Source: Notospermus geniculatus
Lineage: Eukaryota > Nemertea > Pilidiophora > Heteronemertea > Lineidae
DNA length: 64,000 bases
Direction of reading: 5' to 3'
Assembly (NCBI GenBank): GCA_002633025.1
Contig: NMRB01000080.1
Location: forward strand, 334,823 to 398,822
Shown: positions 11,781 through 24,626 of the stretch, piece after piece
Layout: every line of letters begins with the position of its first letter
How positions within the stretch are numbered: position 1 is the first letter of the stretch
The notes under the pieces: model-generated
Databases searched by the model: none
What the model saw: the letters and a program-made list of their open reading frames with translations, nothing else
Told to the model about the DNA's origin: nothing
Made by a program: the position numbers and the translations under genes

Positions 11781-11941
11781 CTTATATACTCTGAGATTCC
11801 CTTCGTATCAGCGTCATCCCCCACATTCACAGCTATTGGCTTTTCCCGATATGGTCATCCGGAAGAGAGTTTCGTCAAGCTTACGTACGCGAGCGATTAC
11901 AATAGACTATTAAAACTTCATTATCATAATGCTATGCAAAT
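11781..11941 (-). promoter_or_regulatory. Promoter: TATA, CCAAT, ETS and octamer motifs
   Basis: TATATAAG reads on the minus strand at 11788-11781. CCAAT lies at 11839-11835, about 50 bp further upstream, a classical arrangement. CCGGAAG (ETS core) is at 11859-11865, and the POU octamer ATTTGCAT (minus strand) at 11934-11941. An initiator-like TTCACTC near 11751 is 37 nt from the TATA box, slightly long. Together with the ATG-donor exon downstream this is the best promoter in the window. Confidence 0.5.
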
Positions 11942-13383
11942 ATCTACCTGAGATATCCCCCTACGCAAACCGGTTTGCTGATACCCTGAAGGCATGGATC
12001 AAATGATACGCATCTACAAAGAAAGAATGCAATGATGTGATTGGCTGCTGCCTGGCTTCCGCAAAATACCATATAGAGAGACCAACAGCTTAATGATTTT
12101 CTATTAGAAATCAACTTGGCTGGAGCCCTTAATGTCAGCAGTTTTGAACCCTTTTTGGCAATTTTTTGCACAAATGCATTGAGGGGTGCAACAGATATTT
12201 GGATGGAGGACCCGATTTCAAATGCACGAAAAAATTTGGCAAAAAATGGGCCAATGGTTGCAGATGGAAGTTGGCGGAAGTCTTATGCCCATATAAGTCA
12301 AGTCAGGCAGGCCGTCAGAGACGTGCAACGCGTCGACGCTAAGAATAACTTCCTGTGATGTAGATGAGCATCGCTGTGCAGACGAGTGACTATCCTTTAC
12401 GGAGCGAAAAATGTTAGTGAATCAGTAGGGGATTCCTTTGATGTTCGCTTTGATGAAACTTGAAGTTCACATAAGCCGTCATACTTAAGACCCTTGACCA
12501 TATTTGTCATGCTACAACAAGGCATTTTGTGAATGATTCGCTTAATTTATCTTATTAAACATGTATTCTCGTACTATAATCCATGGGGTGACAATGTAAC
12601 CGTTACTCCAAGGTCCCGTGACTCATCAATGAGATTTTGGCCAGGGCAGGATGTGTTCAAAAAAGGAAGTCATGGCAATCATTCATGGATGAATAACCTC
12701 AACCACATGAGATTTTCGATTCATCCCTGATATGGCTCTGTAGTACTCTAGGAAGAAAATCCAAGGTCGGAAGTGGTCAAATCATCTCTATTACCCCTTT
12801 TTTGGCAAACTTCTCAGACTGTTGCTTCTTTTGGTTAACACTTACCCCCAGTTAATCATACCAGATTAAAGTTTTAAATTTACATCCTTGGTGACTGGTT
12901 TACAACTCACAATAATCCCGTGACTGTAAATCTTAAATCTGACAGCCAAGTCATTCAGATTCTGAATTATTGTGGAAAACAAGAAGATGATTATGCTTTC
13001 TGCGATTGGAAGCAATGGTTTGCAAAGAAAGGAATGAAACCCTCAAACTTTCTGTAACCCTCCATCACCAAATTCAAAGTCCCAGCTGACTGTCAAGTAT
13101 TTTCTTTGGAGCACTTGAGAGATAGGCCCATGCAGGCTTGTAGGCCGAGATGATAGGGACTTGCTTTGCTATGCCCAGCGATTTTCATAATATACTGTCA
13201 TTTTCGAATCAAGTTTACATCTCCTACATTCCACAATTGAAAAGTATGTATGTATGTTGATTCTTCTTCAAAGTTTTGTAAGAAGAGCTAATGAAAGTCT
13301 TATAGATTGTATCTAATGAAATGTGTCTAGCTCATTTATCATTTCAGCTACTGATTTACAAGCTAATGGCTGAACAAGCAAAT
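11942..13383. other. No gene supported
   Basis: Single-copy DNA upstream of the promoter. A CpG-rich run (CAACGCGTCGACGC) lies near 12330 at the end of an 80-codon plus frame that lacks splice support. An acceptor-like TTATCATTTCAG occurs near 13350, just before the 40-bp minisatellite. Confidence 0.5.
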
Positions 13384-13850
13384 GATGGCTATAGTAGAAA
13401 AGATAACTGTAGATTTGCAGCATATGGCTTTAGATCAGCTGCACATTTGCAGCATGATGGTGGTAATAGTAAAGATCAACTGCAGATTGGCATCATATGG
13501 CTGTAATGGTAGATGAACTGCAGACTGGCAGCATGGCTGTAGTGGTGAAGATTAACTGCAGATTTGCAGCATATGGCAGTAATGGTAAAGATCAACTGCA
13601 GATTTGTAGCATATGGCTGTAATGGTAAAGATCAACTATAGATTTGCAGCATGATGATTGAAATGGTACAGATCAACTGCAGATTTGCAGCAAGATGGCT
13701 GTAATGGTAAAGATCAACTGCAGATTTGCAGCATATGGCTGTAATGGTAAAGATCAACTATAGATTTGCAGCATGATGGTTGAAATGGTAAAGATCAACT
13801 GAAGATTTGCAGCATGATGGCTGTAATGGTAAGATCAGCTGCAGATTTAC
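13384..13850. repeat. 40-bp minisatellite
   Basis: About a dozen units built on GTAAAGATCAACTGCAGATT followed by TGCAGCATATGGCTGTAATG. They are irregular at the left end and cleaner at the right. Confidence 0.9.
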
Positions 13851-14872
13851 AGACTGTCTCACCCAACTCATAGCTGTATCAGAGCATTGCTACGCTATGG
13901 ATATGATGTTGGTAGACAAAAAGTATGGTCGCAAGCCAACTTACTTCTACCTTTGTCTCAAAATAACTTCAAACAATGAAAGATTCATAGATTTAAAAGC
14001 ACCATTGTGTGCAATTTTATTACGAATCCAGCTCGACAATGTTGGTAGAATTTTTCGTTTGCCATAGCAACATTGAGCCATGTTAAAGTTTTGTTGTGTG
14101 ATGCTTAGTCATGGAACCTGATGGTAGTCAGGAGCTACTAATCTCCTTAGAGCAGGCGCTTTGTCAAAATTTTATCTTGGCTCAAGTATCAAATCTGAAC
14201 ACATCGCTGGAGATAAATTATCGGACCCCTTGTGTCATCACTGAGCTCTAGAATGGGCACGGTAATATTGACCAGACAAACATGAATAATTGGGAATACG
14301 GGCCCTGAATATCAAACTAAGTTATAGCAAACATAACGTTTATTGACTGTACATTTCAATAGTTTGTCAAGTGGTGAACTGGTCAGGACATGTTGACTTA
14401 GACATTGGGGATATTGGGAGTAAACAGAAGATGGTGCTCGGCAGAAAACCACGAGTCTCCATATTCCTTGTGTCACGTTGCGTGCTACTGCAGCACTGTA
14501 ATTCGATGACTAGGTACCGCAGCGTTGAAAGTCGTCAAAAGATGTTGTTGAGACAAAAAAGTAGTTGAATCTTGAATCTACAATGTAACAACGCACAAGT
14601 CACAAACAGACGTGAGACTCAATCTAGTACTTGAGCACGCGAGGTGGGTTTTAGCAGACGACATGAGATGACAGTGAGTTATCAATAGGCCCCATGAGGT
14701 GTTCACTGAGAGTGGAAACAATGAATTTCTTTAATGGAATTGAAGAATGAATGACTATTGCAGTCTGAGAGGATTCCTGAAGAGTACTTTCAAATGAAAG
14801 CTTGGAAGCAACAGCGAGCAGCAAATTTGGTGTCATCTGTTATAGACAAGAGTGGTGGGTGAGTTAATGCTG

Positions 14873-14925
14873 TGCAAGAGGAAAATAGAACTGGTTTCCT
14901 CTTGCACAGCAAGAGGAAACTAGAA
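14873..14925. repeat. Hairpin in duplication C, copy 1
   Basis: CTGTGCAAGAGGAAA and TTTCCTCTTGCACAG form arms around a short loop, followed by a half unit AGCAAGAGGAAAC. The counterpart in copy 2 (18280-18355) has grown to a double hairpin. Confidence 0.8.
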
Positions 14926-15266
14926 TGTTGAGAGAAAATGTGTTTATCAGAAAGGGTTACCAATGCCAACATATGGAGGAAAGTTGTGACTTGGATTTGA
15001 ACCTTGACGTACAGCGGTGAAAGGCATTGCTGTTGCTGCTGCATTATTCTGACTGCATGACGAGAGAAGCTCTCTCAAGAAAAAAATATAATGTTGCATG
15101 ATTCCACCATCAACTCATCCTCCCACAGCAGGGGTTTTTACAACCCTTTGTGTGTGAGTGCATGCAGAGAGGCAAGACCAAAGCCCTGCTATGGGAGGAT
15201 GACATCAATGTCAATCAATGAGACATGTAGGGCCTAAAAGAAGTCATTTGAGGACTGGTGATGAAC

Positions 15267-15314
15267 AAGTAAACATGTTTACTTTTGAAGATGAAAAAGT
15301 AAACATGTTTACTT
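15267..15314. promoter_or_regulatory. Two 18-bp forkhead-type palindromes (copy 1)
   Basis: AAGTAAACATGTTTACTT is a perfect palindrome at 15267-15284 and again at 15297-15314. Each contains two inverted GTAAACA motifs, the core bound by FOX proteins. The pair is kept intact in copy 2. Confidence 0.4.
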
Positions 15315-16720
15315 CCATCCAGTTTTCATTCAAGGGCTGCATTGATGCACCAATCCTATTTTCCTGTTAAGAAGAACATAACACCAAGAAGACAAATTCC
15401 AAAGGACATTTGAAAGAACTGATGATAAAAGTCAACTTTTTGCTTACTTTTGCATCTGCACTTTTCACTCAAGGGCTTCTAATAAATGAATTGATGCATC
15501 AATCCTATTTCATACTTTGTTAGAAGAACATGAAATACTAATGAAGAAGAGAAATTCCAAAGGATATGTGAAAGAACTGGCGAAGGGATAGTCACGTTAG
15601 CTTTGTACTGCAGGGGCAATCAGAACATATGACCTATGAGAAATTCTCCATATGTTGAATTTGCGATGTTTTTCTCCAAACGACAATGTATGATATACGC
15701 AAGTACTGTCCCGGAAGATGATCACGGCTACCCTAGGGGTAGTGATTCATACCAACACAATAACTAAGTGTAAAGCTGTTGCTTGGCTCTCATATGTAAT
15801 TGTCATTCAACACCCACTGGTTTTGGTACACTTTGGCCAGTGACATCAAAGACTGGCTTGTTACTCATGCTAATGCTTTACACCATGACATGCATTGCTT
15901 TTTTGGTGTCACTTCAAGCTGATGGAAAAAACTACACAGGTTGTACATTACTGTATGCGAGAACGTTACTTAGAATGGTGAGATCAACTAGCATAGTTGA
16001 AAGAATGAAGGAACCTTTGCATTTCGTAACGTAAGAAATAGGTAATGATACTCATCATTCAGTTTTTGCTACATCTCAGGGAGGGGGAAGGGTTGGAGGG
16101 GGTGCAACCTCTGCACAGAAATTAGGAACAATGATGTCTCAGCTGAAAATATGAGCAATGGTCCTATTTTTGGTCAAATGTAGGAACACTTGGCATGGCC
16201 TACCAATGCAGGTGTAATATCTGCCAGTGTTTCCATATTTCCGAGTTTCCCCTTATTGTTTCAGAAACCTGTTGGCAAATAGATCAATGAGTTCCTCTGT
16301 GTGTCACCTGTGTCAAGTTGCAGAGCTTGTTCTGTCAGACAATAGTTGGGGAACACTCACAGATGGGGCACATTCAAAAACGTTACACTGGCACCCCTCA
16401 AAATCCACATGCCAAGTATGACAACATCTATTTCTCAAAATATTGGTCCTATCAAAAGTTTTCCTCCTTTTTTGAGATCATTTTTCGATCTAATTCCAAT
16501 GAAACAAGCACAAATACTAGATTATCTATCTCTTGAGTGTCAGATATGAATATCCAAAGATAATTCTTGTTTTGGATGGCATCGTAATTCATGGATACAT
16601 CTAAAATAGTCTCTTCTGTTTTATTTCTAGTATGTCTTCATCAAATTTAGAAACATATTTACCAATTTAGAAAGTATAATTCCCAATTAGGGATCAAAAT
16701 GACAAAAATAATGCACAAAA

Positions 16721-16843
16721 GTTATAAATAGTCGTCATGTCGGGATATCCCATCACTGAAGTTGTAAACAGTCATCAAGTTTGGGGATATCCCATCACAG
16801 GAGCTATAAATAGTTATCCTGTGTCGGGATATCCCGTCAGAGA
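16721..16843. repeat. 41-bp tandem repeat x3 (copy 1)
   Basis: Three units of about 40-42 bp, each with a TATAAATAGT- or GTAAACAGT-like start and the palindromic GGGATATCCC or GGGATATCCCR core. The same three units recur at 20150-20272 in copy 2. Confidence 0.8.
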
Positions 16844-17096
16844 TTGAAACACTGATCCGCAAACTGAGATACAGGGATTTCCTTACTTCAATTCCTGTCA
16901 TGCACAGGGTCATATTTGACAAAGACCTTGTTTGATATTAGCATGATATGTTATTGGTTTCAATTGTTTCTTAATCTTTCTCACATTAAGGATTCTATAT
17001 CGCAATTAAAGGTGATTTGCTGGCAGATTATGTTGGCCAACAACATTTGTTTTGACCTTAATTGCACAGCTGTCATTAAGCGGTTCTTCCACGTCA

Positions 17097-17213
17097 CAAT
17101 ATTATTGCACAATATGAGGCCCAAAATGGGTGTCATTCGCTTCTGACATAGGATGGAAGAAAGATTGGCAATAATATTGCCCATATTGATCTTCATATTG
17201 TGCAATAATATTG
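17097..17213. repeat. Inverted repeat, 23-bp arms (copy 1)
   Basis: CAATATTATTGCACAATATG pairs with CATATTGTGCAATAATATTG across about 70 bp. A third GGCAATAATATTGCC palindrome lies inside. Conserved at 20526-20642 in copy 2. Confidence 0.8.
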
Positions 17214-18279
17214 CACGCCGATAGGTCGCTTTAGTGATGCCCATCCAGAAACACCTTCTGTAGAACCTGATTGTTTTGGAGGGTCACAATTTGTAAAGGG
17301 CCTGGAATCAACTAGCACAGGGTGATCCCACAATAAGTAGAACAGCCCAGCTCTATTGTTACCATTCACTGACAATTGGCTTACAATAGGGCCTTCACAG
17401 TCAGTCATTTTAGGCACATTTGGCCCAAACAATAGATGGACATCGTGACAAAGGACATGGCTGTCCTGACTGTTGTCCCAGGGATCACTCTCTGCTGATT
17501 TGTCCTTAAGTTTCCAGCTCCACTTAAGTGAAAGGAAAATTTGATAACTGCAGACGACCAAACTCGCAGCCAAGAAAGGGACCACCTTTAAGGAAGGATA
17601 CCAGACAAGGGTATTATGATATGCAATAAAGAATAAGAAATAGGAAGAAGGGACAAATTTAGAAGGAATTATGGCTGAAAATAGTTTGAACAAACATTAC
17701 AGAATGTGCTAAAAATAAAATTGAATTTGCATATTTGCATAAAGGTGGGGAATCCAAAAGATTACGTCATTAGGAAGTTTGTCAAGTGGTGAACTGGTCA
17801 GGACATGTTGACTTAGACATTGGGGATATTGGGAGTAAACAGAAGATGGTGCTCGGCAGAAAACCACAAGTCTCCATATTCCTTGTGTCACGTTGCGTGC
17901 TACTGCAGCACTGCAATCTGATGACTGGGTACCACAGCGTTGAAAGTCGTCAAAAGATGTTGTTGAGACAAAAAGGAAGTTGAATCTTGAATCTAACAAC
18001 GCACAAGTCACAAACAGACGCGAGACTCAATCTAGTACTTGAGCACGCGAGTTGGATTTTAGCAGACGACATGAGATGACAGTGAGTTATCAATAGGCCC
18101 CATGAGGTGTTCACTCAGAGTGGAAACAATGAATTTCTTTAATGGAATTGAAGAATGAATGACTATTGCAGTCTGAGAGGATTCTTGAAGAGTACTTTCA
18201 AATGAAAGCTTGGAAGCAACAGCGAGCAGCAAATTTGGTGTCATCTGTTATAGACAAGAGAGTGGTGGGTGAGTTAATG

Positions 18280-18355
18280 CTGTGCAAGAGGAAACTAGTT
18301 CCTCTTGCACAGCAAGAGGAAACTAGTTCCTCTTGCTGTGCAAGAGGAAACTATA
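18280..18355. repeat. Expanded double hairpin (copy 2)
   Basis: Alternating GAGGAAACTAG and TTCCTCTTGC words make two overlapping hairpins with 11-14 bp stems and ACTAG loops. Copy 1 has only one and a half units, so one hairpin was gained or lost after duplication. Confidence 0.8.
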
Positions 18356-18690
18356 GAATGCTGAGAGAAAATGTGTGTATCAGAAAGGCTCACCAATGCC
18401 AACATATGGAGGAAAGTTGTGATTTGGATTTGAACCTTGACGTACAGCGGTGATAGGCATTGCTGTTGCTGCTGCTTTATTCTGACTGCATGATGAGAGA
18501 AGCTCTCTCAAGAAAAAAATATGGCGTTCCATGATTCCACCATCGACTCATTGTCTTACAACAGGGGTTTTTACAACCCTTTGTGTGTGAGTGCATGCAG
18601 AGAGGCAAGACCAAAGCCCTGCTATGGGAGGATGACATCAACTGAGACATAAAGGGCCTAAAAGAAGTCGATTGAGGACTGGTGATGAAA

Positions 18691-18738
18691 AAGTAAACAT
18701 GTTTACTTTTGAAGCTGAAAAAGTAAACATGTTTACTT
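18691..18738. promoter_or_regulatory. Two 18-bp forkhead-type palindromes (copy 2)
   Basis: The same AAGTAAACATGTTTACTT pair, at 18691-18708 and 18721-18738, without a single change from copy 1 although the spacer differs. Confidence 0.4.
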
Positions 18739-20149
18739 CCATCCACACTTTTCATTCAAGGGCTGCACTGATGCACCAATCCTATTTTCCTGTTGAGAAG
18801 AACATAACACCAAGAAGACAAATTCCAAAGGACATTTGAAAGAACTGACGACAAAAGTCAACTTTTTGCTTACTTTTGCATCCACAATTTTCACTCAAGG
18901 GCTTCTAATAAATGAATTGATGCATCAATCCTATTTCATACTTTGTTAAGAAGAACATGAATTACTTATGAAGAAGACAAATTCCAAAGGATATTTGAAA
19001 GAAGTGGAGAAGGGATAGTCACGTAAGCTTTGTACTGCAGGGGCAATCAGAACATATGACCTATGAGAAATTCTCCATATGTTGAATTTGCGGTGTTTTT
19101 CTCCAAACGACAATGTATGATATACGCAAGTACTGTCCCGGAAGATGATCACGGCTACCCTAGGGGTAGTGATTCATACCAACACAATAACATGAAGTGT
19201 AAACCTCTGTTGCTTGGCTCTCATATGTAATTGTCATTCAACACCCACTGGTTTTGGTACACTTTGGACAGTGACATCAAAGACTGGCTTGTTACTCATG
19301 CTAATGCTTTACACCATGACATGCATTGCTTTTTTGGTGTCACTTCAAGCTGATGGACAAAACTACACAAGTTGTATATTAATGTATGTGAGAATGTTAC
19401 TTAGAATGCTGAGATCAACTAGCATAGTTGAAAGAATGAAGGAACCTTTGCATTTCGTAGTAAGAAATAGATAATGATAGGCCTACTCATCATTCAGTTT
19501 TTGCGACATCTCAGGGGGGGGGGAAGGGTTGGAGGGGGTGCAACCTCTGCACAGAAATTAGGAACAATGATGTCTCAGCTGAAAATATGAGCAATGGTCC
19601 TATTTTTGGTCAAATGTAGGAACACTTGGCACAGCAATGCAGGTGTAATATCTGCCAGTGTTTCCATATTTCCGAGTGTCCCCTTATTGTTTCAGAAACG
19701 TTGGCAGATAGATCAATGAGTTCCTCTGTGTGACACCTGTGTCAAGTTGCAGAGCTTGTTCTGTCAGACAATAGTTGGGGAACACTCACAGATGAGGCAC
19801 ATTCAAAAATGTTACACTGGCACCCCTCAAAATCCACATGCCAAGTATGACAGCATCTATTTCTCAAAATATTGGTCCTATCAAAAGTTTTCCACCTTTT
19901 TTGAGATCTTTTTTCGATCTAATTCCAATGAAACAAGCACAAATACTAGATTATCTATCTCTTGGGTGTCAGATATGAATATCCAAAGATAATTCTTGTT
20001 TTGGATGGCGTTGTAATTCATGGATACATCTAAAATAGTCTCTTCTGTTTTATTTCTAGTATGTCTTCATCAAATTTAGAAACATATTTACCAATTTAGA
20101 AAGTATAATTCCCAATTAGGGATCAAAATGACAAAAATAATGCACAAAA

Positions 20150-20272
20150 GTTATAAATAGTCGTCATGTCGGGATATCCCATCACTAAAGTTGTAAACAG
20201 TCATCAAGTTTGGGGATATCCCATCACAGGAGCTATAAATAGTTATCCTGTGTCGGGATATCCCGTCAGAGA
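20150..20272. repeat. 41-bp tandem repeat x3 (copy 2)
   Basis: Counterpart of 16721-16843, with only one or two base changes. Confidence 0.8.
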
Positions 20273-20525
20273 TTGAAACACTGATCCGCAAACTGAGATA
20301 CAGGGATTTCCTTACTTTGATTTCTGTCATGCACGGGGTCATATTTGACAAAGACCTTGTTTGATATTAGCATGATATGTTATTGGTTTCAATTGTTTCT
20401 TAATCTTTCTCACATTAAGGATTCTATATCGCAATTAAAGGTGATTTGCTGGCAGATGATGTTGGTCAACAACATTTGTTTTTACCTTAACTGCACAGAT
20501 GTCATTAAGTGGTTATTCCACGTCA

Positions 20526-20642
20526 CAATATTATTGCACAATATGAGGTCCAAAATGGGTGTCATTCGCTTCTGACATAGGATGGAAGAAAGATTGGCAA
20601 TAATATTGCCCATTTTGATCTTCATATTGTGCAATAATATTG
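20526..20642. repeat. Inverted repeat, 23-bp arms (copy 2)
   Basis: Counterpart of 17097-17213. Both arms are intact. Confidence 0.8.
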
Positions 20643-21295
20643 CACGTTGATAGGCCGGTTTATTGAGGCCCATGAAACACCTGTATGTAGAACCTGATTG
20701 TTCTGGAGGGTCAGAAGTTGCAAAGGGCCTGGCATCAACTAGCACAGGGTGATCCCACAATAAGTAGAACAGCCCAGCTGTATTGTTACCATTCACTGAC
20801 TTGGCTTACAATAGGGCCTTCACAGTCAGTCACTTTAGGCACATTTGTCCCAAACAATAGATGGACGTGTTGACAAAGGACATGGCTGTCCTGACTGTTG
20901 TCCCAAGGATCACTCTCTGCTGATTTGTCCCTTAAGTTTCCAGCTTCTTTTAAGTGAAAGGAAAATTTGATAACTGCAGACGACTAAACTCGTAGCCAAG
21001 AAAGGGACCACCTTTAAGGAAGGATACCAGACAAGGGTATTATGATATGCAATAAAGAATAAGAAATAGGAAGAAGGGACAAATTTAGAAGGAATTATGT
21101 CTGAAAATAGCATTCAATAAGTTTGAACAAACATTACAGAATGTGCTAAAAATAAAATTGAATTTGCATATTTGCATAAAGGTGGGGAATCCAAAAGATT
21201 ACGTCATTAGGAGTATAAACAATACCTTATGAGAATTGAGTCGATTTCAACCGGGATCCCTTTTACGGTATTTCTATTCTTAGTTCACTCATCAC

Positions 21296-21415
21296 ACCGG
21301 ATTTGCTGATGTAAATAGACGTAGCCGGCGGGCAACTAGGGGAGCCCCGGGACACGATTGATCTATTTCTGAAACCGTTCGATAGCGATCGCGTAATCAA
21401 TAATCAATCGTATTG
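21296..21415. other. CpG-rich patch just outside duplication C
   Basis: Contains TAGCCGGCGGGC, CCCCGGGACACG and GCGATCGCG, a sharp rise in CpG over its flanks. No frame with splice sites is obvious. It could be an unmethylated regulatory site or a small exon. Confidence 0.3.
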
Positions 21416-21744
21416 AAATACAATAATAGGAGTGAAATTTCCTAATGGATGAGCTGTTTGCTATGTCGTAGGAAGAAAAACAACCCTGGTAAAGCACTTA
21501 GTAGTATTGAGACTGACGCAGGTCGACTGTGAAGAACAGCATTGCTGACGCCGCTTTGCATTCTTAAATTTTTCCTTTCCCATAGATTTGCACCAATCCT
21601 TTTACCACCCCAATAACACCAACCAGAGAAGAGTTTCTTATGCCTGATGTACAAAGTCAAATATTTCATCAAATTTTCTGAGCATGCTGAATAAAGGCTT
21701 ACAGTGTTGGAAAAGTCTTTGAGAATGCTAAATAAAGGCTTACG

Positions 21745-21819
21745 TATTCAATCAATCATATTCAATCAATCATATTTAATCAATCATATTTAATCAATCG
21801 TATTCAATCAATATTCAAT
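21745..21819. repeat. 15-bp tandem repeat
   Basis: Five units of ATTCAATCAATCAT with T/C changes. Confidence 0.8.
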
Positions 21820-21998
21820 AGGCCCTGAGTCATAATTTCCAACATGAAAGATTTGACTGTGGTATGGCGGGTGTAAGGCGGGGCAGAAAAGTTTTGGAAA
21901 ACTTTGTCATAAGTGATGGCAATTAGATGACTCTAAAGGTTAAAACTAGTGATACATTCTCATGGCAGACGTCTAGACAGATAATCAGGTAATTAAGG

Positions 21999-22110
21999 GA
22001 TTAGCAACAACATATTGTTACCAGTGACCTTAGTAGTAATATGAAGCCAGTCACATTAGCAACAAGATATTGTTACCAGTGACCTTAGTATAGTGATATG
22101 AAGCCAGTCA
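21999..22110. repeat. Direct repeat, about 56 bp x2
   Basis: TTAGCAACAACATATTGTTACC and the following GTGACCTTAGTA...GAAGCCAGTCAC segment occur twice with small indels. Confidence 0.7.
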
Positions 22111-24158
22111 CCATTTTAATGTCGATGAAGTCATTTAACATTTCAATGTTGGAGGATGTAGGCTACTATAAGTTAATTACATGATGTACTACAAGTTAAT
22201 TACAGAACGGTTGCTATAGAAAATGCCATGGTTTTGAAATAAACTACTGGTCAGGCAAGCCTGGTTCAAAACGCTCCACGCCTTTAGCTATATGCTGGAA
22301 TAACATCCCTGTCATACATTCATTGCAGGCAAAGCATTCTTCTCTCTTTCCTGACACCGTACATGACCATCAAGAAAAAACTGACCAAGATATTGGCTAA
22401 AATTTCTCTCGTAATTTCATCTCAACTCGAACCAAAATCAGTGAATATTCAGCACAGAATGATGTACATATCATAAGTGTACACTGAGCTTGAAATGCAC
22501 GGCATACAAGTATATGTGCGCATCTCATGTACAGGCTTTGTAAACCCGATCTGCAGCCTCCAGTGTTGGAAGATTCAAGGCCTGGGATTCTCATTGTCAG
22601 GTTTTGCTTACAGCATCCTAGGGCTTCATTCATATTTTGACGAGAATGATAACGTACAGATTTATTTTAAGGTATTCGTTGTTGATATTTACGGCAATGG
22701 CTTTCGGCTACGCTAGGCCTATTACACCAGTGCATTGTCAACAAGATGTTTACATGATATTTGGTTTAACTAAGCATGAAACAAACAATCCAATTATATC
22801 AGCCAAATAAATTATTCATAATTACAATAAATAGCAACAAACAAATGTGTGTAGTCTTCACTATCTTTAGAAATTATTCGAAAATTGGATAATTACACAC
22901 CCAGAGTTGAAGATGACGAATGCTAAACAAGAGCAACATGCAAAAAACAACTTTAAGACTGTTTTACGATGTACCACTTAAGGCTGAGAATGAGATATAG
23001 ATAAAGAACGATGAGCAATGATTCATACCTAACAGCGATATGCACAACAAACACTAGAAAATAAATTCTTCATTCTTAGCTTTTCTAGGCACTTAAGCTC
23101 CATGGCTACAAATTCATCTTTTTCTCATATTAGTCATGTCGATTGACTGTTCATGCAAGCAGCAAGCTTTCAGCTTCAAACATGCAACAATTGATCAGAT
23201 TCACCAACATCTTCAGCAGCTGATGGAGATGGGGAACAAAAATGGCTGCTGCTGCTGCTGGTGACATGATCAACAGAGTGTGCAGGGGATGTTTGGTGTC
23301 TAGAAAGGGTCATCAAGTGGTCCAAAGGAAATCTTCAAAGGCATGAAAAGGGTCGAACACAAAAGGGGGTCACAGTTCATCAACCCTAATCTGTCATAAG
23401 ATTCTGATGACATTGGTAACAGTTTCATGTTTCTTCTGCATTGATTTCTCCAAGTTGCCATGGCTGTCGCCAAGATGGGTGTGGCTAAGTCACTTGCCTA
23501 ACCTGGAGATGCGAATTGACAGACGCTTGAAACACTGTGTAGTGATTGGTGAATCCAATGCAACCAAATATGGTCAAAATGTCTAGATGTCTTCATTCAT
23601 AACTCGTTGCCATGATCGGAAGTCAGTGATGCTGGATTCTGATTGGTTAAGATCCAAGTCTGGCTATTTTCTATATTTGGTAATATTTACTACGGGTAAA
23701 TGAAAACAAAGGGAAATGCACTCATTTTTACGTTAAAATGAATGTCTTCTGGCGATTCAAGTTGCCATAATGAGTAGGAATGGAAAGAAAATACACTAAT
23801 TGCACGACAAATGGATTCGGCAGACGTTCCAAGGGCAACACTGGTAGCTGTTGATAGATTTGATGAGTAATTGGCACGATAAAGGAATGTGCTTAAAGAA
23901 TTTGAAAATTTACCTATATTTATATACTAGGCAAACAGACAACAGCTACTGATGATGATAGGAATAGTAACATGACCAGCTCTGTCCGGGATCCTTCGAC
24001 AGTTGTCAGGGTATCCATACACCTTAGGGTGAGGCTTTTGTCATATTGGACTCAGGTGATGACTAGGTGTGTTGGCCCCATGACACACAAGTAACGGTGG
24101 TCATGTTATACCCTCCTTGTGATACGAGTCAACTGAAGGATGGTGAAAAATCTCCAGG
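22111..24158. other. No gene supported
   Basis: AT-rich single-copy DNA with a short GCT run near 23240. The frames of 78-79 codons at 22.4-22.7 kb overlap on opposite strands and lack splice support. Confidence 0.5.
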
Positions 24159-24343
24159 CTATTTTGGTGATGTTTGTTTCCTTATATAACTATTGGGGAA
24201 GGGTGACGTACGTTTGACCACGTCTAACAATATTTTTGATGTTGTAGTTTCACATTCCTCGTTTATCTTTGACCACTTTCGAAACCTTATCACCGCATTC
24301 TGATCTTTTTCACAATTTTCCTCATCCAAATATTTTTGCAAAT
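24159..24343 (-). CDS. Possible terminal exon, charged hypothetical protein
   Basis: Minus strand. The acceptor CACCCCTCAG precedes 24343, with an exact CTAAC branch-point motif about 20 nt upstream. The frame then runs about 61 codons to a stop at 24159. It is hydrophilic, rich in Glu and Lys, with two Cys (LQKYLDEENCEKDQ near the start, IRFRKWSKINEECE after it). The frame also carries an ATG four codons upstream of the splice point, so a 65-aa single-exon protein is possible. AT-rich DNA favours Lys/Glu/Asn codons by chance, so this needs transcript support. Any upstream exon would be above 24.4 kb. Confidence 0.3.
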
Positions 24344-24443
24344 CTGAGGGGTGCATTCAGTTAGCCATGAGGCTGATAAAGCTATAGCCTTCCTTTGGCA
24401 ATTACTTCAGCAGTGTCAACTTTTTTGGGACCAACTAACTGAA

Positions 24444-24626
24444 ATACAGTTGAATCTCCCTGGCGAACAGCTCTTGCAAGTGGACACCTCTATTAAGGAC
24501 ACAAAAGTTCAGTCCCAAACTGATGATTTCTATCATTTTAACATCTTTAATGACAACACCTCGCAATCAGAGACAGCATTCACCAATCACAAAGACCCCT
24601 CAACAGAGAGGTTCCTCCATACATTG
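24444..24626. mobile_element. GGACACCT-family MITE, diverged copy
   Basis: Begins CAGTTGAATCTCCCTGGCG, contains GTGGACACCTCTATTAAGGA and ends with ACAGAGAGGTTCCTCC. It matches the same layout at 43.3, 53.5 and 57.7 kb: inverted ends GGAACCTCTCT... with internal 'TATTAAGGACAC' words. Confidence 0.6.

Larger units (their letters stand above)
14361..21212. repeat. Tandem duplication C, 3.4 kb x2
   Basis: Copy 1 is 14361-17775 and copy 2 is 17776-21212. They are joined directly without an N and colinear throughout, with a few percent of substitutions and small indels. No convincing exon is present; short frames such as those beginning MVNWSGHVDLDIG recur but end with repeat-independent stops. 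Copy 2 shows a local palindrome expansion at 18280-18355. Confidence 0.9.
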
